This document shows, in pieces, positions 12,393 to 23,833 of a DNA stretch of 64,000 nt. The first letter of the stretch is position 1; each line of letters begins with the position of its first letter. A model generated the notes under the pieces. That model saw nothing but the letters and a program-made list of their open reading frames with translations, was not told where the DNA came from and made no database searches. Origin of the DNA: Letharia columbiana (Eukaryota; Ascomycota; Lecanoromycetes; Lecanorales; Parmeliaceae); contig NW_023501069.1 of the NCBI RefSeq assembly GCF_014066305.1, forward strand, positions 160,001-224,000, read 5' to 3'. A program made the position numbers and the translations under genes.

Positions 12393-14662
12393 ATGGATCT
12401 GACTACATGGCCCCAAATCAACCCAATCAATCAGAAGAACTACTACACGTACGTTTTGACTCTAATGGCAGAAGTATAAGGTCTGAGACGCTGTTCACAA
12501 TGTCTTTAAGGACTATATATCTCGACTATCAGGAATTCTGGGAAGAGTGGTGTTCTGGCTTCATTACAGCACTGATTGTCCCACTTCCAGTGACTACCTC
12601 AAACGAGATGATCAGATTCTTCCTCTACGCCTTCTACAGGAAGAGCGCCGAAATAGAATGACCGCCAAAGCCAGAGACAGAGACCGAGAGCTTGCTCAAG
12701 CTAATCCGAATGATGCACTACCTAGCGGCGCGGATCTGGACATGGACGACGATGCCGGCATGGAGGATGCTGGAGAGCCGCTGACAGGCCAAGATGCTCT
12801 GGGATCGAAAGTAATCGTGATTCACCCCGGGAGCCAGAATCTGCGCATCGGCTTGGCAAGCGACGCTTTGCCCAAAACGGTGCCCATGGTCATCGCAAGG
12901 AGATGGGAGATGAGCGAGTCCGAGGAAGATGGTGGTGAGCCAAGTCCAAAACGCAGGAGGACGGACGACGGCTCTCAAATGGAGCCAGAAAAAACGTTTG
13001 GCGAAGAGGCAAGTGCGCGAATCCGCTACGAGAATTCTTCCACTGACTCGAGCGTAGTTTGCAGGCCAATATAACAAGATGTGCGCTGATCTAAAGATCC
13101 ACATGCGCAGTAACAAGCGTAGGGTCTTACCCAATTCGAAGGAATTGATTGTCAATTATAACAAACGGACACCTCCGGAGACCATATCAGAGCACAACGA
13201 TCCTTTTAGAGTAGACTGGACTGAGATTCCTGCCGACCCGAAAGAAGCCCCAGGATTTTTTACTGGGAAAGAGGCACTTAGGATCCCAGATAAGTCAATT
13301 CCACGTTACAAGCTCTTTTGGCCACTGCGGTATGGCTGGTACAACGAGTCGGAGTATCGTGAGAAGAAAGATCTGTACAACGACATTGCGACAGTTATTG
13401 AAGAGGCGATCAAGACGCAGTTGAATCTCCGGCGCAAAAGAGACTGGGTGCAGTATGGATGTGTCTTCGTTGTTCCTGACCTGTATGAAAGACACTACGT
13501 TTCTCAGACACTAGAGATGCTGATGAGAGACCTGGGCTTCGGTAAGGTCTGCTTCATTCAGGAAAGTCTGGCTGCAACTTGTGGTGCAGGCTATACGACT
13601 GCCTGCGTTGTGGATGTAGGAGCTCAGAAGACTTCCATATGCTGTGTCGAAGAGGGGATGTGCATTGAGAATTCTCGAATCAATTTGAAATGTGGTGGTG
13701 CAGATGTCACGGAGACCTTCATCAGAATGATGCTGTATGATCACTTCCCGTATGCGGACATCAACTTGAAGCGCCGGTATGATTTTCTGCTTGCAGAAGA
13801 ACTCAAATATAAGTTTTGTACCATGAATGAAGGAGAAATAAGCCCCCAGCTTTTCGACTTCCACCTGAGAGCATCTGGGCAAGACACTAGGAAGTACACC
13901 TTCAAGACATACGATGAGGTATTACTGGCGCCTCAGGGCTACTATCAACCAACGATCTTTGACAATTCTCAGAAGCTCAAGGGTCGACGGAAGCTCATTG
14001 ACCGATCTTACGACCTCTATGAGGGTGGGCCTAATGATCCCGTGTCTTCTGCGCAGTCTGCTGTATTGTCACTTATAAGTCCAATCGTGTCAGTCAACGG
14101 CCAAACGAATGGCGAGACGAGCAATGGGCAGGTAGCCCTAGGTCCAATAAAACCTTCATCAAACCTGTTTCAGAAGATCAACGAGACCGAGCGCACCCCA
14201 GCCTCAACAGTAGGATCTCCTGCGCCGGATGACGACGATACCCCAGTACCAATTGGTGAGACCAACACTGGAACGGAGATCCTTGCAACCTCAGTTCGAG
14301 ACGATGTGCTTCCGGTGATTGCTCTCGATACCGCTATACTGACATCCATCGGCCACGGAGCACGACTCGATGAGCGCAAGACTAGGGATTTCCTCAGTAG
14401 TGTCATGGTCGTTGGCGGAGGAGCTCAGATCCCAGGCTTCTACATGTTCTTGGAGGAGAGGTTGAAAGAACTGAGGCCAGGATTTGCGAAGGACATCGTG
14501 ATCGGAACACCACCTAGGGAGCTGGATCCACAAGGTGTGATTTGGAAAGGCGGAAGCGTGTTTGGGAAGCTAAGGGGGACAAATGACAGCTGGATAGGTA
14601 AGACGGAGTACGACCGTTTGGGTGCCAGGCTGCTGGTTTACAAGTGTATGTGGGCCTGGTAG
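12393..14662 (+). CDS. ARP8: Actin-related protein 8 (INO80 complex subunit)
   Basis: Arp8 is a nuclear actin-fold subunit of the INO80 chromatin-remodelling complex and helps bind nucleosomes and linker DNA. The proposed join is 12393..12448, 12591..13012, 13065..14662, giving 691 residues. Exon 1 encodes a conserved start (M-D-L-T-T-W-P) and N-Q-K-N-Y-Y-T, which splices into D-Y-L-K-R-D-D-Q; a 52-bp second intron rejoins the frame at Q-Y-N-K-M-C-A-D-L-K. The early region is acidic with a basic K-R-R-R patch. The actin-like core includes V-I-H-P-G-S-Q-N-L-R-I-G and the late G-G-G-A-Q-I-P-G block, and the end Y-K-C-M-W-A-W is characteristic of the family. It is the first intact gene beside the RIP-mutated block, about 600 bp from its edge. 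Confidence 0.93.
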
Positions 14663-15333
14663 ATGGGCCTGGTAGATCACGAGTACAACGTGATAGGAAT
14701 AATGTAGAGGTTAGACCCCTCGCCAGACCTCAAGAGTGTTGCATCTTCTCCAACAATACGCCAAGTAGCTTTTACGATTACTACGGCTGTAACAGAGGCC
14801 TCATATCAGTGTCACATATGGTGATTATTAGCAAAATTTCTCTCACCTCCAATCAAACTCTCATAGAAAGCCCAGGGAGACCGAGGGACTGAGGTGTGCC
14901 AAGACCGGAAAGGGTTAAATGATTATCCGAACTCTTCTGGGGAACTTCAGGAATAGTGTTGCTGAGTGTTTGCTCGCCAACAGATCCCAATTCTTTGAAG
15001 ACTTTGTCTGTGGCAGATCAGGCATGACCGCAAATTGGTAGGCCTGCAAATTGGTTATTCCAGAGCCGTACAAGTACCAGAAAGCTGAGCAGTTAAAGCG
15101 CAAGAAAGTTACGTCTCCACCCAGGACATTGGCAACACTTCTGTCGACCGCGAAATCGAGGACCTAGAGAGGAATCATTGATCCAGTGGAATCAGTTACT
15201 GCTGTTGATATAGCGTCTTTCAGCCGAGATAAAGAAGAAAAGAGCTCAAGCTTAAGCTAGCATTGATTTCTTTGACAATTCGAATTTGAGCCCTGAGTTC
15301 GCCCGTGATTGTCTCTAAGAAGTCGAAATCGAA
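14663..15333. other. Intergenic, ARP8 to PAF1
   Basis: No coding signal, RNA gene or repeat is recognised. It should hold the ARP8 3' end and the PAF1 promoter, since both genes read to the right. Confidence 0.4.
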
Positions 15334-16751
15334 ATGTCAACTCCCCAGGCACGACCTTCTGAGCGCGGCTACCATCAGGATTACATCGCGCGCATCCGTT
15401 ACGAGAATGCTCTTCCTCCGCCTCCAGGAGCTCCAAAGCTCTTGAACATTCCTGCGGAAGGTTTGAAATACTACACTTCTGCCGCCTTTTCGTCCCGCTT
15501 GGCAAGACAGCAGCCTTTGAACATCGAGTCAGATGCTGAGCTTGGTATGCCAATCGATCTCGTGGGGATGCCGGGTATATTCGATGGCGATGAGAGCTGT
15601 AAGTCGGATCTCATAAAGCTACTTGTTCGTTGACCAGGGTTGACCTGTTGTACGCAGCTATACAAGCTCCTCTGGCGACGCCTCCTGTTCATCCAAGAGA
15701 TAAAAACTTATTGCGTCCTTTGGCCGAGCTCGGCAAGCCCGCGTTTAACCCAGCTGGATACAGCTTCTTGCGTAGGACTGAGTATATCTCATCTGATGCA
15801 AAGGCACGAGCTGAAGCCAACGCGAACGCGGTCAAAAATACTGGCAAGCAGCCTCCTGCCTCGAAGATTCGAAAGCCCATAGACGCGTCAAAGGAAGATC
15901 CCGTGAACATTCTGCGTTCTACCGTTAAAGGTTTCGACCTCGCCAATCCTGAAGACGCATATACTGGTCCTGACACAATCATCAATATTCGTGGTGCTTT
16001 GCCAACGCCTGCAGAAATAGATGCGTGGAAGCGTCCAAAGCATCCTTCAAAGCCGGATGTCAAGCTACTCGATGCGTACCCATTAAAGCCCGATCCCGAC
16101 GCTGTCACAGACTCAGGGTCTTACATGATAACCAAATTTGCTGGAAATCCTACTCCAGTCACTGAAGCTCGCGACATCCGTATGGACGTCGGGATATTGT
16201 ACCCGCGGGAGCTGGCTCCAGAAACTTACAATTACGAATTTTTCATACCTGACAATGAAGTTGCAACTAAAAATGTTATGAGGAAGCTTGATGTTAACGA
16301 CGATGCCTGCGATGATCCGGGATTGTACACCGACAAAGCTCCTGATGGTTCCGGCGTGTTCACATTTGATTTCCTGCGCACTTACGAGCCTGGACGTGGA
16401 TCTACTCGGGGATATCAGCAATACCGAGAAGTTGCACTGGCCCTCCATGACCCAGAGCTCGATCGACAGACAGCAGGCACGGAATTTACAGCGCGCGGCA
16501 ACGGCATCCACCGACTTGATAAAGGAGCATACTATTATCCTATCCTCAGTAAGATGCAGCTAAAGCCTCGTCGCAACAAAAACTTAGTTCAACTCGGATT
16601 GGCAAGTCAGGCAACGGACGACGAAGTCCAGAAGTTTGACGGAATACGTTTGACCGTGAGAGAGCCAGACGAGGGTGAGAGGGCTAAGCGTGCAACACAT
16701 CGCGAACATGTGGAACCAGATGATGAGAGTGACCTAGATGGAGATCCTTGA
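15334..16751 (+). CDS. PAF1: RNA polymerase II-associated factor 1 (Paf1 complex)
   Basis: Paf1 is a core subunit of the nuclear Paf1 complex, which travels with RNA polymerase II and promotes elongation and histone H2B/H3 modification. The join is 15334..15598, 15658..16751 (452 residues). A 59-bp intron (GTAAGT...CGCAG) links G-D-E-S to S-I-Q-A-P-L and restores the frame exactly. Family hallmarks are the N-terminal Y-I-A-R-I-R-Y-E-N-A-L-P-P-P-P, the R-D-K-N-L-L-R-P-L block and Y-S-F-L-R-R-T-E-Y-I-S. The C-terminus is charged and acidic, as usual. Length is normal for fungi and no lesion is seen. Confidence 0.93.
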
Positions 16752-17288
16752 CTGACTGCAACGGGGTGTAATGATCGAAACTTCTCCACCTTTTGTCATA
16801 TCATTCCCGCAAGCACCCTTGAAGATTGCATTGTCCACGGAGTCAGTCAATACCCAAATAGCAAATTGAATTGTGTTCGTGAGAAAATTACAACATAGAG
16901 CTTACCTAGAATTGGAGACGATGCAAATGTCACATGCACAATTTTCTGGCAGTATGCGGTTTGGCCGGCTTTCCTCGAAGTTTCTGGTTAGGAGTACTCG
17001 AGCCTTGTAGACCGCAGACTCGCTAAATCCTAAGCTGCCACATTTCACCCATCCTCAGCAACATCCACTCCTTTGTTTTTCAAGGTAAGTCGTCGCTCGT
17101 GAAGACTGTTGCGATTCGATGAAGTCGCCTAACATGGCACATCATAGGGCATGTTCTTCTGAGCGCCTCGGCTGCCCAAAACCTAGCTCAAACACGTCTA
17201 GACCTCTAGTGTCACCAGCGTGCTCTACCTTCGCAGACTACTTCTATGCGCGATCACTCACCAAGGTCTTGCAACCTAACATTTTCGT
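16752..17288. other. Intergenic, PAF1 to RIB7-like
   Basis: No gene is recognised. CT-rich stretches and short C-rich runs just before 17,289 fit a fungal promoter and 5' leader. Confidence 0.4.
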
Positions 17289-18977
17289 ATGAGGCTAGCA
17301 ATGGCCGATGATGAACTCTCTCCTCATGACGGAAGTCCCAACAGCGGACAACAGCTGGACCCGAATCTATTCAATCACCCCAATACCCCAAATCAGAACC
17401 CGATCCCAGAAGGCCAAGATCAGATACTCTTGCCAACGAGATCGCTCAATGATCTGCTCCATCCGCCACGTGACTTGGCCTTGATGCGGGAGCGCCTATT
17501 CGAAGTTAAAGACAAGATCGAGCTTCAAGTTGATGAGTTCGAGCGCTATTGGCCATACGTCGATAATGTGTGGGTCAGGCAACACAAGGCCGGTACGGAC
17601 AAAACGGGCAGAGTCTTTACCGATTACTACGCATGCCGATTGCAGAGGCCGACCTACACCCCAAAAGCCGTGGACACGCCCAGACGAGAGGGTCAGCCAA
17701 CTCGCAAAAAGCAAATCAGAGAAGGCGGGACATGTCAAATGCGGCTCAAGACCATACGATACGAGGGAGGCTACTCTGGTTACACCATCCTTAAAGTTGG
17801 CGATGAGACTCAGCACACGCACGATCTCGATCACATTGACAAGATCAAAAGGACGAGCGTCTTGATGGAGGTCGCCAGATCTGAGGTCATGAAAGGTTAC
17901 ATGCCAGCATCTGTGTTCACGGTCATGAATGAGGACACGGAAAAGCTTACAGCAGCTGGAGGGCGATATTTAAACCGCAATGATGTTCGCAATGCATCAC
18001 AGCATTGGCGGCAAATACATAGAGAAGAACTCCGTGTGCATGAAGGCTATAAATATGACCATGGCAATGGCATCGTTCGACACGATGGCGTGAGCTCCAC
18101 TGCCAAAGTCAATGGGGATTCACAGATGGTCGACCCTGCCCTCAGCGATATCACACCTTTGCCGCCCGGCACGCTTCGATTCCCAAGTGCATCCCGTGCG
18201 TTTCTCGAGCCATACCTACCACCAAAGGAGCCGACTATCAACGCAAGTGGCCTTCCTCACGTTACTTTGACCTACGCTACATCTATGGATTCTTCTTTGG
18301 CTCTTGCTCCCGGGATGCAGACATTGATCTCCGGTCCAGAGTCCAAGGCCATGACGCATTACCTCCGTTCGAAGCACGACGCCATTGTGATCGGGGTCGG
18401 CACAGCCACTGTTGACGACCCGGCTCTGAATTGCAGATTGGAGGGCGTCGGTGGATTTGGTGGGCTTGGATGGGAAGGTCAACCTCGACCAGTCATCATT
18501 GACCCTGGAGCGAGATGGATGATAACGCCGCAGTCAAAGGTGCTGCAGGCTGTCCAAAGCGGCAAAGGAAGAGGACCTTGGGTTATCATGGCGCCTGGGT
18601 TTGCGATGGACCCAATGCGGCTCGAATTGCTCAAGTACTATGGGGGCAAGTATCTGGGACTTACTGAATTCGATAAGAAATGGAGATTACGATGGGAGGC
18701 CATACTCAAGGCATTGGCAGCTGAGGGTATTAAGAGCGTGATGATCGAAGGGGGAAGCATGGTTATCAATGACCTACTCCAGTTGGAGAACTCGCATTTC
18801 ATCAGTTCGGTTGTCACCACGATCGCACCGACGTACCTTGGACGGGGAGGTGTGGGGGTCAGTCCTGCGCCAAGGCACGATCCAACAGGTAGACCTCAGC
18901 CGGCCGTCAGATTCGAAGACGTCAGATGGCAACCGTTGGGCGTTGATGTGGTGATGTGCGGTCGACCACGCTGTTGA
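17289..18977 (+). CDS. RIB7: Rib7-type riboflavin reductase with N-terminal zinc-finger-like domain
   Basis: The C-terminal part (about residues 280-562) is a RibD_C-type reductase like yeast Rib7, which uses NADPH to reduce the diamino-ribosylamino-pyrimidinone phosphate early in riboflavin synthesis. Visible motifs are V-T-L-T-Y-A-T-S-M-D-S-S-L-A (325-338), G-V-G-T-A-T-V-D-D-P (369-378) and M-I-E-G-G-S (485-490). The first 250 residues are foreign to Rib7. They are polar, then carry a domain with Cys116, Cys149 and the pair His176-x-His178, the spacing style of FLYWCH/WRKY-GCM1 or FAR1 zinc fingers from transposase-related proteins. The frame is uninterrupted. Met280 (18,126) lies where an ordinary Rib7 would start and would give a normal 283-residue enzyme, so two overlapping products, or two genes without an intervening stop, are possible. 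Confidence 0.85.
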   Translation: MRLAMADDELSPHDGSPNSGQQLDPNLFNHPNTPNQNPIPEGQDQILLPTRSLNDLLHPPRDLALMRERLFEVKDKIELQVDEFERYWPYVDNVWVRQHKAGTDKTGRVFTDYYACRLQRPTYTPKAVDTPRREGQPTRKKQIREGGTCQMRLKTIRYEGGYSGYTILKVGDETQHTHDLDHIDKIKRTSVLMEVARSEVMKGYMPASVFTVMNEDTEKLTAAGGRYLNRNDVRNASQHWRQIHREELRVHEGYKYDHGNGIVRHDGVSSTAKVNGDSQMVDPALSDITPLPPGTLRFPSASRAFLEPYLPPKEPTINASGLPHVTLTYATSMDSSLALAPGMQTLISGPESKAMTHYLRSKHDAIVIGVGTATVDDPALNCRLEGVGGFGGLGWEGQPRPVIIDPGARWMITPQSKVLQAVQSGKGRGPWVIMAPGFAMDPMRLELLKYYGGKYLGLTEFDKKWRLRWEAILKALAAEGIKSVMIEGGSMVINDLLQLENSHFISSVVTTIAPTYLGRGGVGVSPAPRHDPTGRPQPAVRFEDVRWQPLGVDVVMCGRPRC

Positions 18978-20327
18978 ATGCTTGCATGACCTATAAGGAA
19001 TTCTCGTGATTGGCAGTTGGGAAGCAGGATCTCAGCCATCAAGCGGGCGCTAAGTATGGCACCGCTGAACTGTGATCAATAGCCTCAGACACCAATTGGC
19101 TAGTCCATGGATTTGTCCCAAAACACGGCATAGACATGCGGCCTCAGTACCCTCGTCAAAAAGGAGCAGCATCAGGGCATGTCGGTGGAAAAGCAATAGC
19201 TTCTTTGAACCATGCTCGACGAAGACCATGCTGCGCTCGGAAACTTACGGGGCTCTTTGCTGTTGCAGCCCTTCTGTTTGTCTGCACCATGTATTATCAG
19301 ATTCATAGGTCTTGCTAAATCTTCAAAAGATGGAAACATTGGCGGTCTCAACCTCCGGCCTGGGACCAATTATCATGGGGCTGAGATATCAACTCATTCT
19401 TCATGAAATTACTAGATCTACCATCCCTTTGCATTTGGGTTAACAGTAGGATTTTCCCCCATCTGTGTTGGCTGCGTCGAGTAGAAGAGAGTTGCTATTG
19501 CCCCTGAAAGCTGAACCGGCTCCACTGTTGAACACCACAGGCAGTAAATTCCCTGTCACTGATCTATGCGGAATGGTCTCTTCGAGTTAAAGCATCGCCA
19601 TCCGTCTTTTCAATATACACATCCAAGGTTGGTATACTCAGTTTCCGTTGCAGCTCGTTCGTCAACGAAACAACATAAGTTAGGATATGCATGGTGAGAT
19701 TGCTGTGACCCTCACTCTTTTAGACAGTTGTGCTTAGATTTTATATCATGCAGTAATAAACAGTAAACGATGCAATTTGGTTCAATCGTTGCGTGAGCAA
19801 TTGTTTGGATTTATTTTGATTTGTTGATGGATCTTTTTTTCCGGAGGATTCCACAGGGTAGATGACATTAACAGTAACGCTCGCTCGGCTGGTCTTGCAT
19901 GGGAGTCTAGGCGTGGGTGACAAGGTGTAGAAGAATCGCTTGCATATTGGAACTGAAAAGACACATAGCAAGGCAATCACGACAGTCAGATATCTGATGT
20001 CACTTTGGTGGTGAAAATTGGAAATTCTCGCATATTTTATATTTACCTCGAGTTACAGTAGTTACATATACATCAATTAGCCATGCCAAGCCGAGAGATA
20101 GGTAACGTACCCCTCGACTTTCGACTCAAGCATGCCGCACGCCATATGCTAACTGGTAGAACGGTAGAAGACCACACACGGCATCGGCATCTGTGAGTGA
20201 GCAAAAAGCTACGAATAGCCCGACTGCCATATGAATCCAGTGCTCTGTAAGGTATCACGACACCGCCACTTCACCAACTTTTGCCAACCGCCTCCAAGCA
20301 TCATCAACCACCACCACTTCTGTCGGT
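18978..20327. other. Intergenic, 1.35 kb, no gene recognised
   Basis: Only short, unsupported ORFs occur on either strand. No tRNA, repeat or transposon relic is evident. It should contain the 3' end of the RIB7-like gene and the catalase promoter. Confidence 0.4.
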
Positions 20328-22113
20328 ATGGTTGCCAACGACAAGCCCGCAGGTACCCTCCGATATGAGGAAAAGCCTGTCTATACAACCTCCAACGGCT
20401 GCCCTGTTAACGGTTCGTACATTTCCAAGTGGTTCTTCACTCGTCCCTACCAACGTCTGATTTGCTGGACCTTTATCGAGGATAGAAGGCCTTTTTGCTT
20501 CCCTGGATCTGGCCTTCATCAACGGTTTCTGGCCCTTAAGAAGCAATGCTGAAACCTCCAATCTGCGCAGATCCTGAGAGTTCCCAGAGAGTTGGGCAAA
20601 ATGGCCCTCTTTTGCTGCAAGACTTCCATTTGATTGACCTGCTGGCCCATTTCGACCGCGAACGTATACCAGAGCGTGTCGTTCATGCAAAGGGCGCAGG
20701 TGCTTATGGTGAGTTCGAAGTAACCCATGATATCAGTGATCTAGTAAGCATGTGCGAAGGACAAGGCAAACTTCAATGCTGAAATATTTGCTAGACTTCA
20801 CTGGACATGCTCAATGACGTCGGAAAAAGACCAAATGCGTCGCTCGCTTTTCGACCGTTGGTGGAGAAAAGGGTTCGCCTGACTCGGCACGAGATCCTCG
20901 GGGCTTCTCTGTCAAGTTCTATACCGAGGAGGGTAACTGGGACTGGGTTTTCAACAATACCCCCATTTTCTTCCTACGTGATCCCTCGAAATTTCCCATT
21001 TTCATCCATACCCAAAAGCGAAATCCACAGACGAATCTGAAAGATGCAACAATGTGAGTGGAATATACTTCTGAGATCGTCCACGTATTCATACTCTTCA
21101 GGTTCTGGGACTACCTCTCCACTCACCAAGAGTCCGCCCACCAGGTCATGCATCTCTTCTCCGACCGTGGCACTCCATACTCATACCGCCACATGAACGG
21201 TTATTCAGGTCACACCTACAAACTAACCAAGCCTGACGGCACATTCAACTACGTCCAAATTCACTGCAAGACCGACCTTGGCAGCAAGACCTTTACCAAT
21301 GCTGAAGCGGGCAACATGGCTGCGGAAAATCCTGATTGGCACACACAAGACCTCTTTAACTCCATCCAAGACAGCGATTACCCAAGCTGGACCTGCTATC
21401 TCCAGGTCCTCAGCCCTGAACAAGCGGAGAATTTCCGGTGGAACATCTTCGATTTGACCAAGGTTTGGCCGCAAAAAGATGTTCCACTAAGGCCCTTTGG
21501 TCGATTCACCCTCAACAGAAATCCAGAGAATTACTTCGCGGAGATCGAGCAGGTGGCATTTTCCCCTAGCCATATGGTTCCTGGCGTCGAACCTTCTGCA
21601 GACCCCGTCCTACAATCGCGCCTTTTCTCATATCCAGACACCCACCGCCATCGCCTCGGCGTGAACTATCAGCAAATCCCCGTCAACCAACCTCTCCGTG
21701 CATTCAATCCCTATCAGCGTGACGGCATAATGGCAGTCAACGGCAACTACGGCGCTAACCCCAATTACCCATCCACCTACCGAAACATGACATACAAACC
21801 GGTGAAGCCTAGCCAAGAGCACGAGAAGTGGGCGGGTGCGGCAGTAGCCCAACAGCTCCCGGTCACTGAAGAGGACTTTGTGCAGCCAGCAATGCTTTGG
21901 GAGGTGCTTGGGAAACAAGAAGGCCAGCAAGACAACTTCATTGGCAATGTTGCCGGGCATCTAAGCGCGGCGAAGCCAGCCGTCCGGCAAAGGACTTATG
22001 AAATGTTCACCAAAATAAACAAGGTCCTCGGCAAAAGGATCGAGGAAGCTACTGACCCATTATCACGGCATCCACAGAGCCAGGCTGCTGGCAATGCCCA
22101 AGCGAGACTGTAG
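20328..22113 (+). CDS. Heme catalase, probably peroxisomal, with one-base frameshift
   Basis: A monofunctional small-subunit heme catalase that disproportionates hydrogen peroxide. Exons: 20328..20412, 20571..20743, 20795..21053, 21102..22113. Expected landmarks are present: distal His67 in R-V-V-H-A-K-G, the Asn of F-N-N-T-P-I-F-F, and the proximal heme Tyr in [14 protein letters not shown]. The C-terminus A-R-L is a PTS1-type peroxisomal signal. In exon 3 the frame changes inside an A run at 20,824-20,828: M-L-N-D-V-G-K is in one frame and [10 protein letters not shown] in the next, so the sequence is one base short. Otherwise all blocks are intact and the length would be about 509 residues, which suggests either a sequencing error in a homopolymer or a very recent null allele. 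Confidence 0.88.
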
Positions 22114-22813
22114 ATGTGAGGATGGCATCCCATTTGCTTGGGTATGGGTGTTGCCCAGAAGATTGGCAAGTTATTTTCGAACCATGAGACTGTCTTTCTC
22201 TATTCCCTTTTGGTTTGTGTCTGTCAATGAACTTGGTGCTTGGATTCTGACCACGCACGAGCATCGGAAGAGTGAATGTACCGAATGCTTGGTAAGTTAT
22301 GTGGCATCAAAGCCGACCAGCGCTCGATATGTTGCTCGTTCCTCTGGCTTATGTCAAAGGACTTGTGGATTTAACCTCGCGATTCCGGATGTGGAATGAA
22401 GTTGGTACGGGCTGAGAGTAAAAGGATACGAGTCATTTCCCTACCTTTCCAGAGCGTTACGGTGCCAACCTTGACCACCTCTGTTTACTGCATTCCTACA
22501 TCAGCGTGAAACAATTTGGCGAAAGTGCAACGTTCAGAAAGCGTTTCATTGACACTTTCGATCGCGGTAGACGTGTCGCAACGCCGATATGAATCGCATA
22601 AATCCATCATTAGGCTCCATTTTATCTCACCAATTTCCAGCGTCCATTGAATGGGCTTGGGCATGTAGATACATCATCTTCTGTTCTGCCTACCACACAT
22701 TCGTCCCTCCATCCGTGAGCGCTTTTCCATCTTGCCGTCCGAGCCTCGACGATGACCTTTATATCTCGATGTTAACGCAAATGTACCATCTTTGTCAGTC
22801 ACGCAAATTTGAG
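22114..22813. other. Intergenic between convergent catalase and RER1
   Basis: This contains the 3' regions of two converging genes. No additional gene, RNA or repeat is recognised. Confidence 0.4.
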
Positions 22814-23575
22814 TCAATGCCCAGTTCGTTGGTTGTATTTGGCCTTGCCGAAAGTGAAGGGGACGTAGCGGTATTTGATCATATGCTGGATTTGCCTCCG
22901 CACTACAGGCAATCGAGCTTTAGCCTTGCCCAAACACATGGAGAATGGCGGCAGCACTTACTCGTCAAGCTAAATAGAATAATGAAGTAAACCACAAGGA
23001 CGGGCCAAAAGACCGGCACATTGAACACGCCCCACCAAGTGCAGAAGAATGCAATCGCAATCGCCCTTGTGCTGCTGTGCCAAAATTTGAATTCTGGCAG
23101 CCGCCTTATGAAGGGGCGGAATTCTTCGTCTTGTTTTGTGGGTAGGGTGGGTTGAGAGGCGTCTCCGTCTTCGAGGCCTTCGTCTTGTGTCAGGGACGGG
23201 TCGAATTTGGGTTGGAGAAAGGCGAGGAAGAGGTTTAGGAGGTAGATGCCCAGCGAGTAGCAGACTGAGGGAAAGGACTTAGCATGGGAGCCAAAAAATA
23301 GGCGTGTCAGTGTGGCTCCAAAGAAACTTACCAATGTACCAGCCTTGGGCCATGAGGATACGGACGAAGAAAAGAGCAAGAAGAACACCAGTTCCAATCC
23401 ATCTATAAGCGGTGTAGGGCGTACATTTATCGAGATAGGATTGGTAGATCTGGTGGAGCGCGCACAATCAGCATCTTTAGATCATGAAGCGACATGTAAC
23501 CTGGCATACTCTTCCTAGTTTTGAAGTTTGCGCGCTGACTGCAGCGAAAGGAGTCTCGTTAGGCTCTGAATCCAT
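22814..23575 (-). CDS. RER1: Rer1, Golgi-to-ER retrieval receptor
   Basis: Rer1 is a four-span Golgi membrane protein that returns ER membrane proteins through COPI vesicles. Minus-strand exons are 23575..23510, 23449..23332, 23264..22962 and 22902..22814 (191 residues), each junction with GT..AG and exact frame. Recognisable blocks are I-Y-Q-S-Y-L-D-K, P-Y-T-A-Y-R-W-I-G-T-G, L-G-I-Y-L-L-N-L-F-L-A-F-L-Q-P-K-F, the acidic D-E-G-L-E-D-G loop, E-E-F-R-P-F-I-R-R-L-P-E-F-K-F-W and R-Y-V-P-F-T-F-G-K at the end. It is divergent from the enoyl-CoA hydratase gene, with 258 bp between start codons. Confidence 0.94.
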
Positions 23576-23833
23576 GTTTGGCTCCTTTGTGGCGCCAGCG
23601 CCGGGTTGAGGTTCGGGGTTCGTTCAATGTGTTTGGTATGTTCCTATCCACCTTTGAATGTGCCGTGACGAACAATTGTTGTGGTTGCGATAGAAAAGAG
23701 CGAGCAACGTTTCGCCTTGGCGAAAGTAGAGGACAGCCAGATCGATAGATCGGAATTGATGATCGCCTAGGCCTAATTGGGGTAAATCAATTTATTTCAT
23801 ATCTCTCGAGGCTCTCTAGAGTACGAGTACTTC
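23576..23833. promoter_or_regulatory. Shared divergent promoter, RER1 / enoyl-CoA hydratase
   Basis: These 258 bp separate two oppositely directed start codons and must hold both promoters. There is a GCGCCAGCGCCGGG stretch near 23,591. No specific factor site can be assigned. Confidence 0.5.

Noticed and set aside
16113..16511. 132-residue minus-strand ORF inside PAF1
   Set aside because: Shadow of the PAF1 coding frame, with no independent support.
22589..22990. 133-residue plus-strand ORF
   Set aside because: It is antisense to the last exons of RER1, whose protein conservation is unmistakable.
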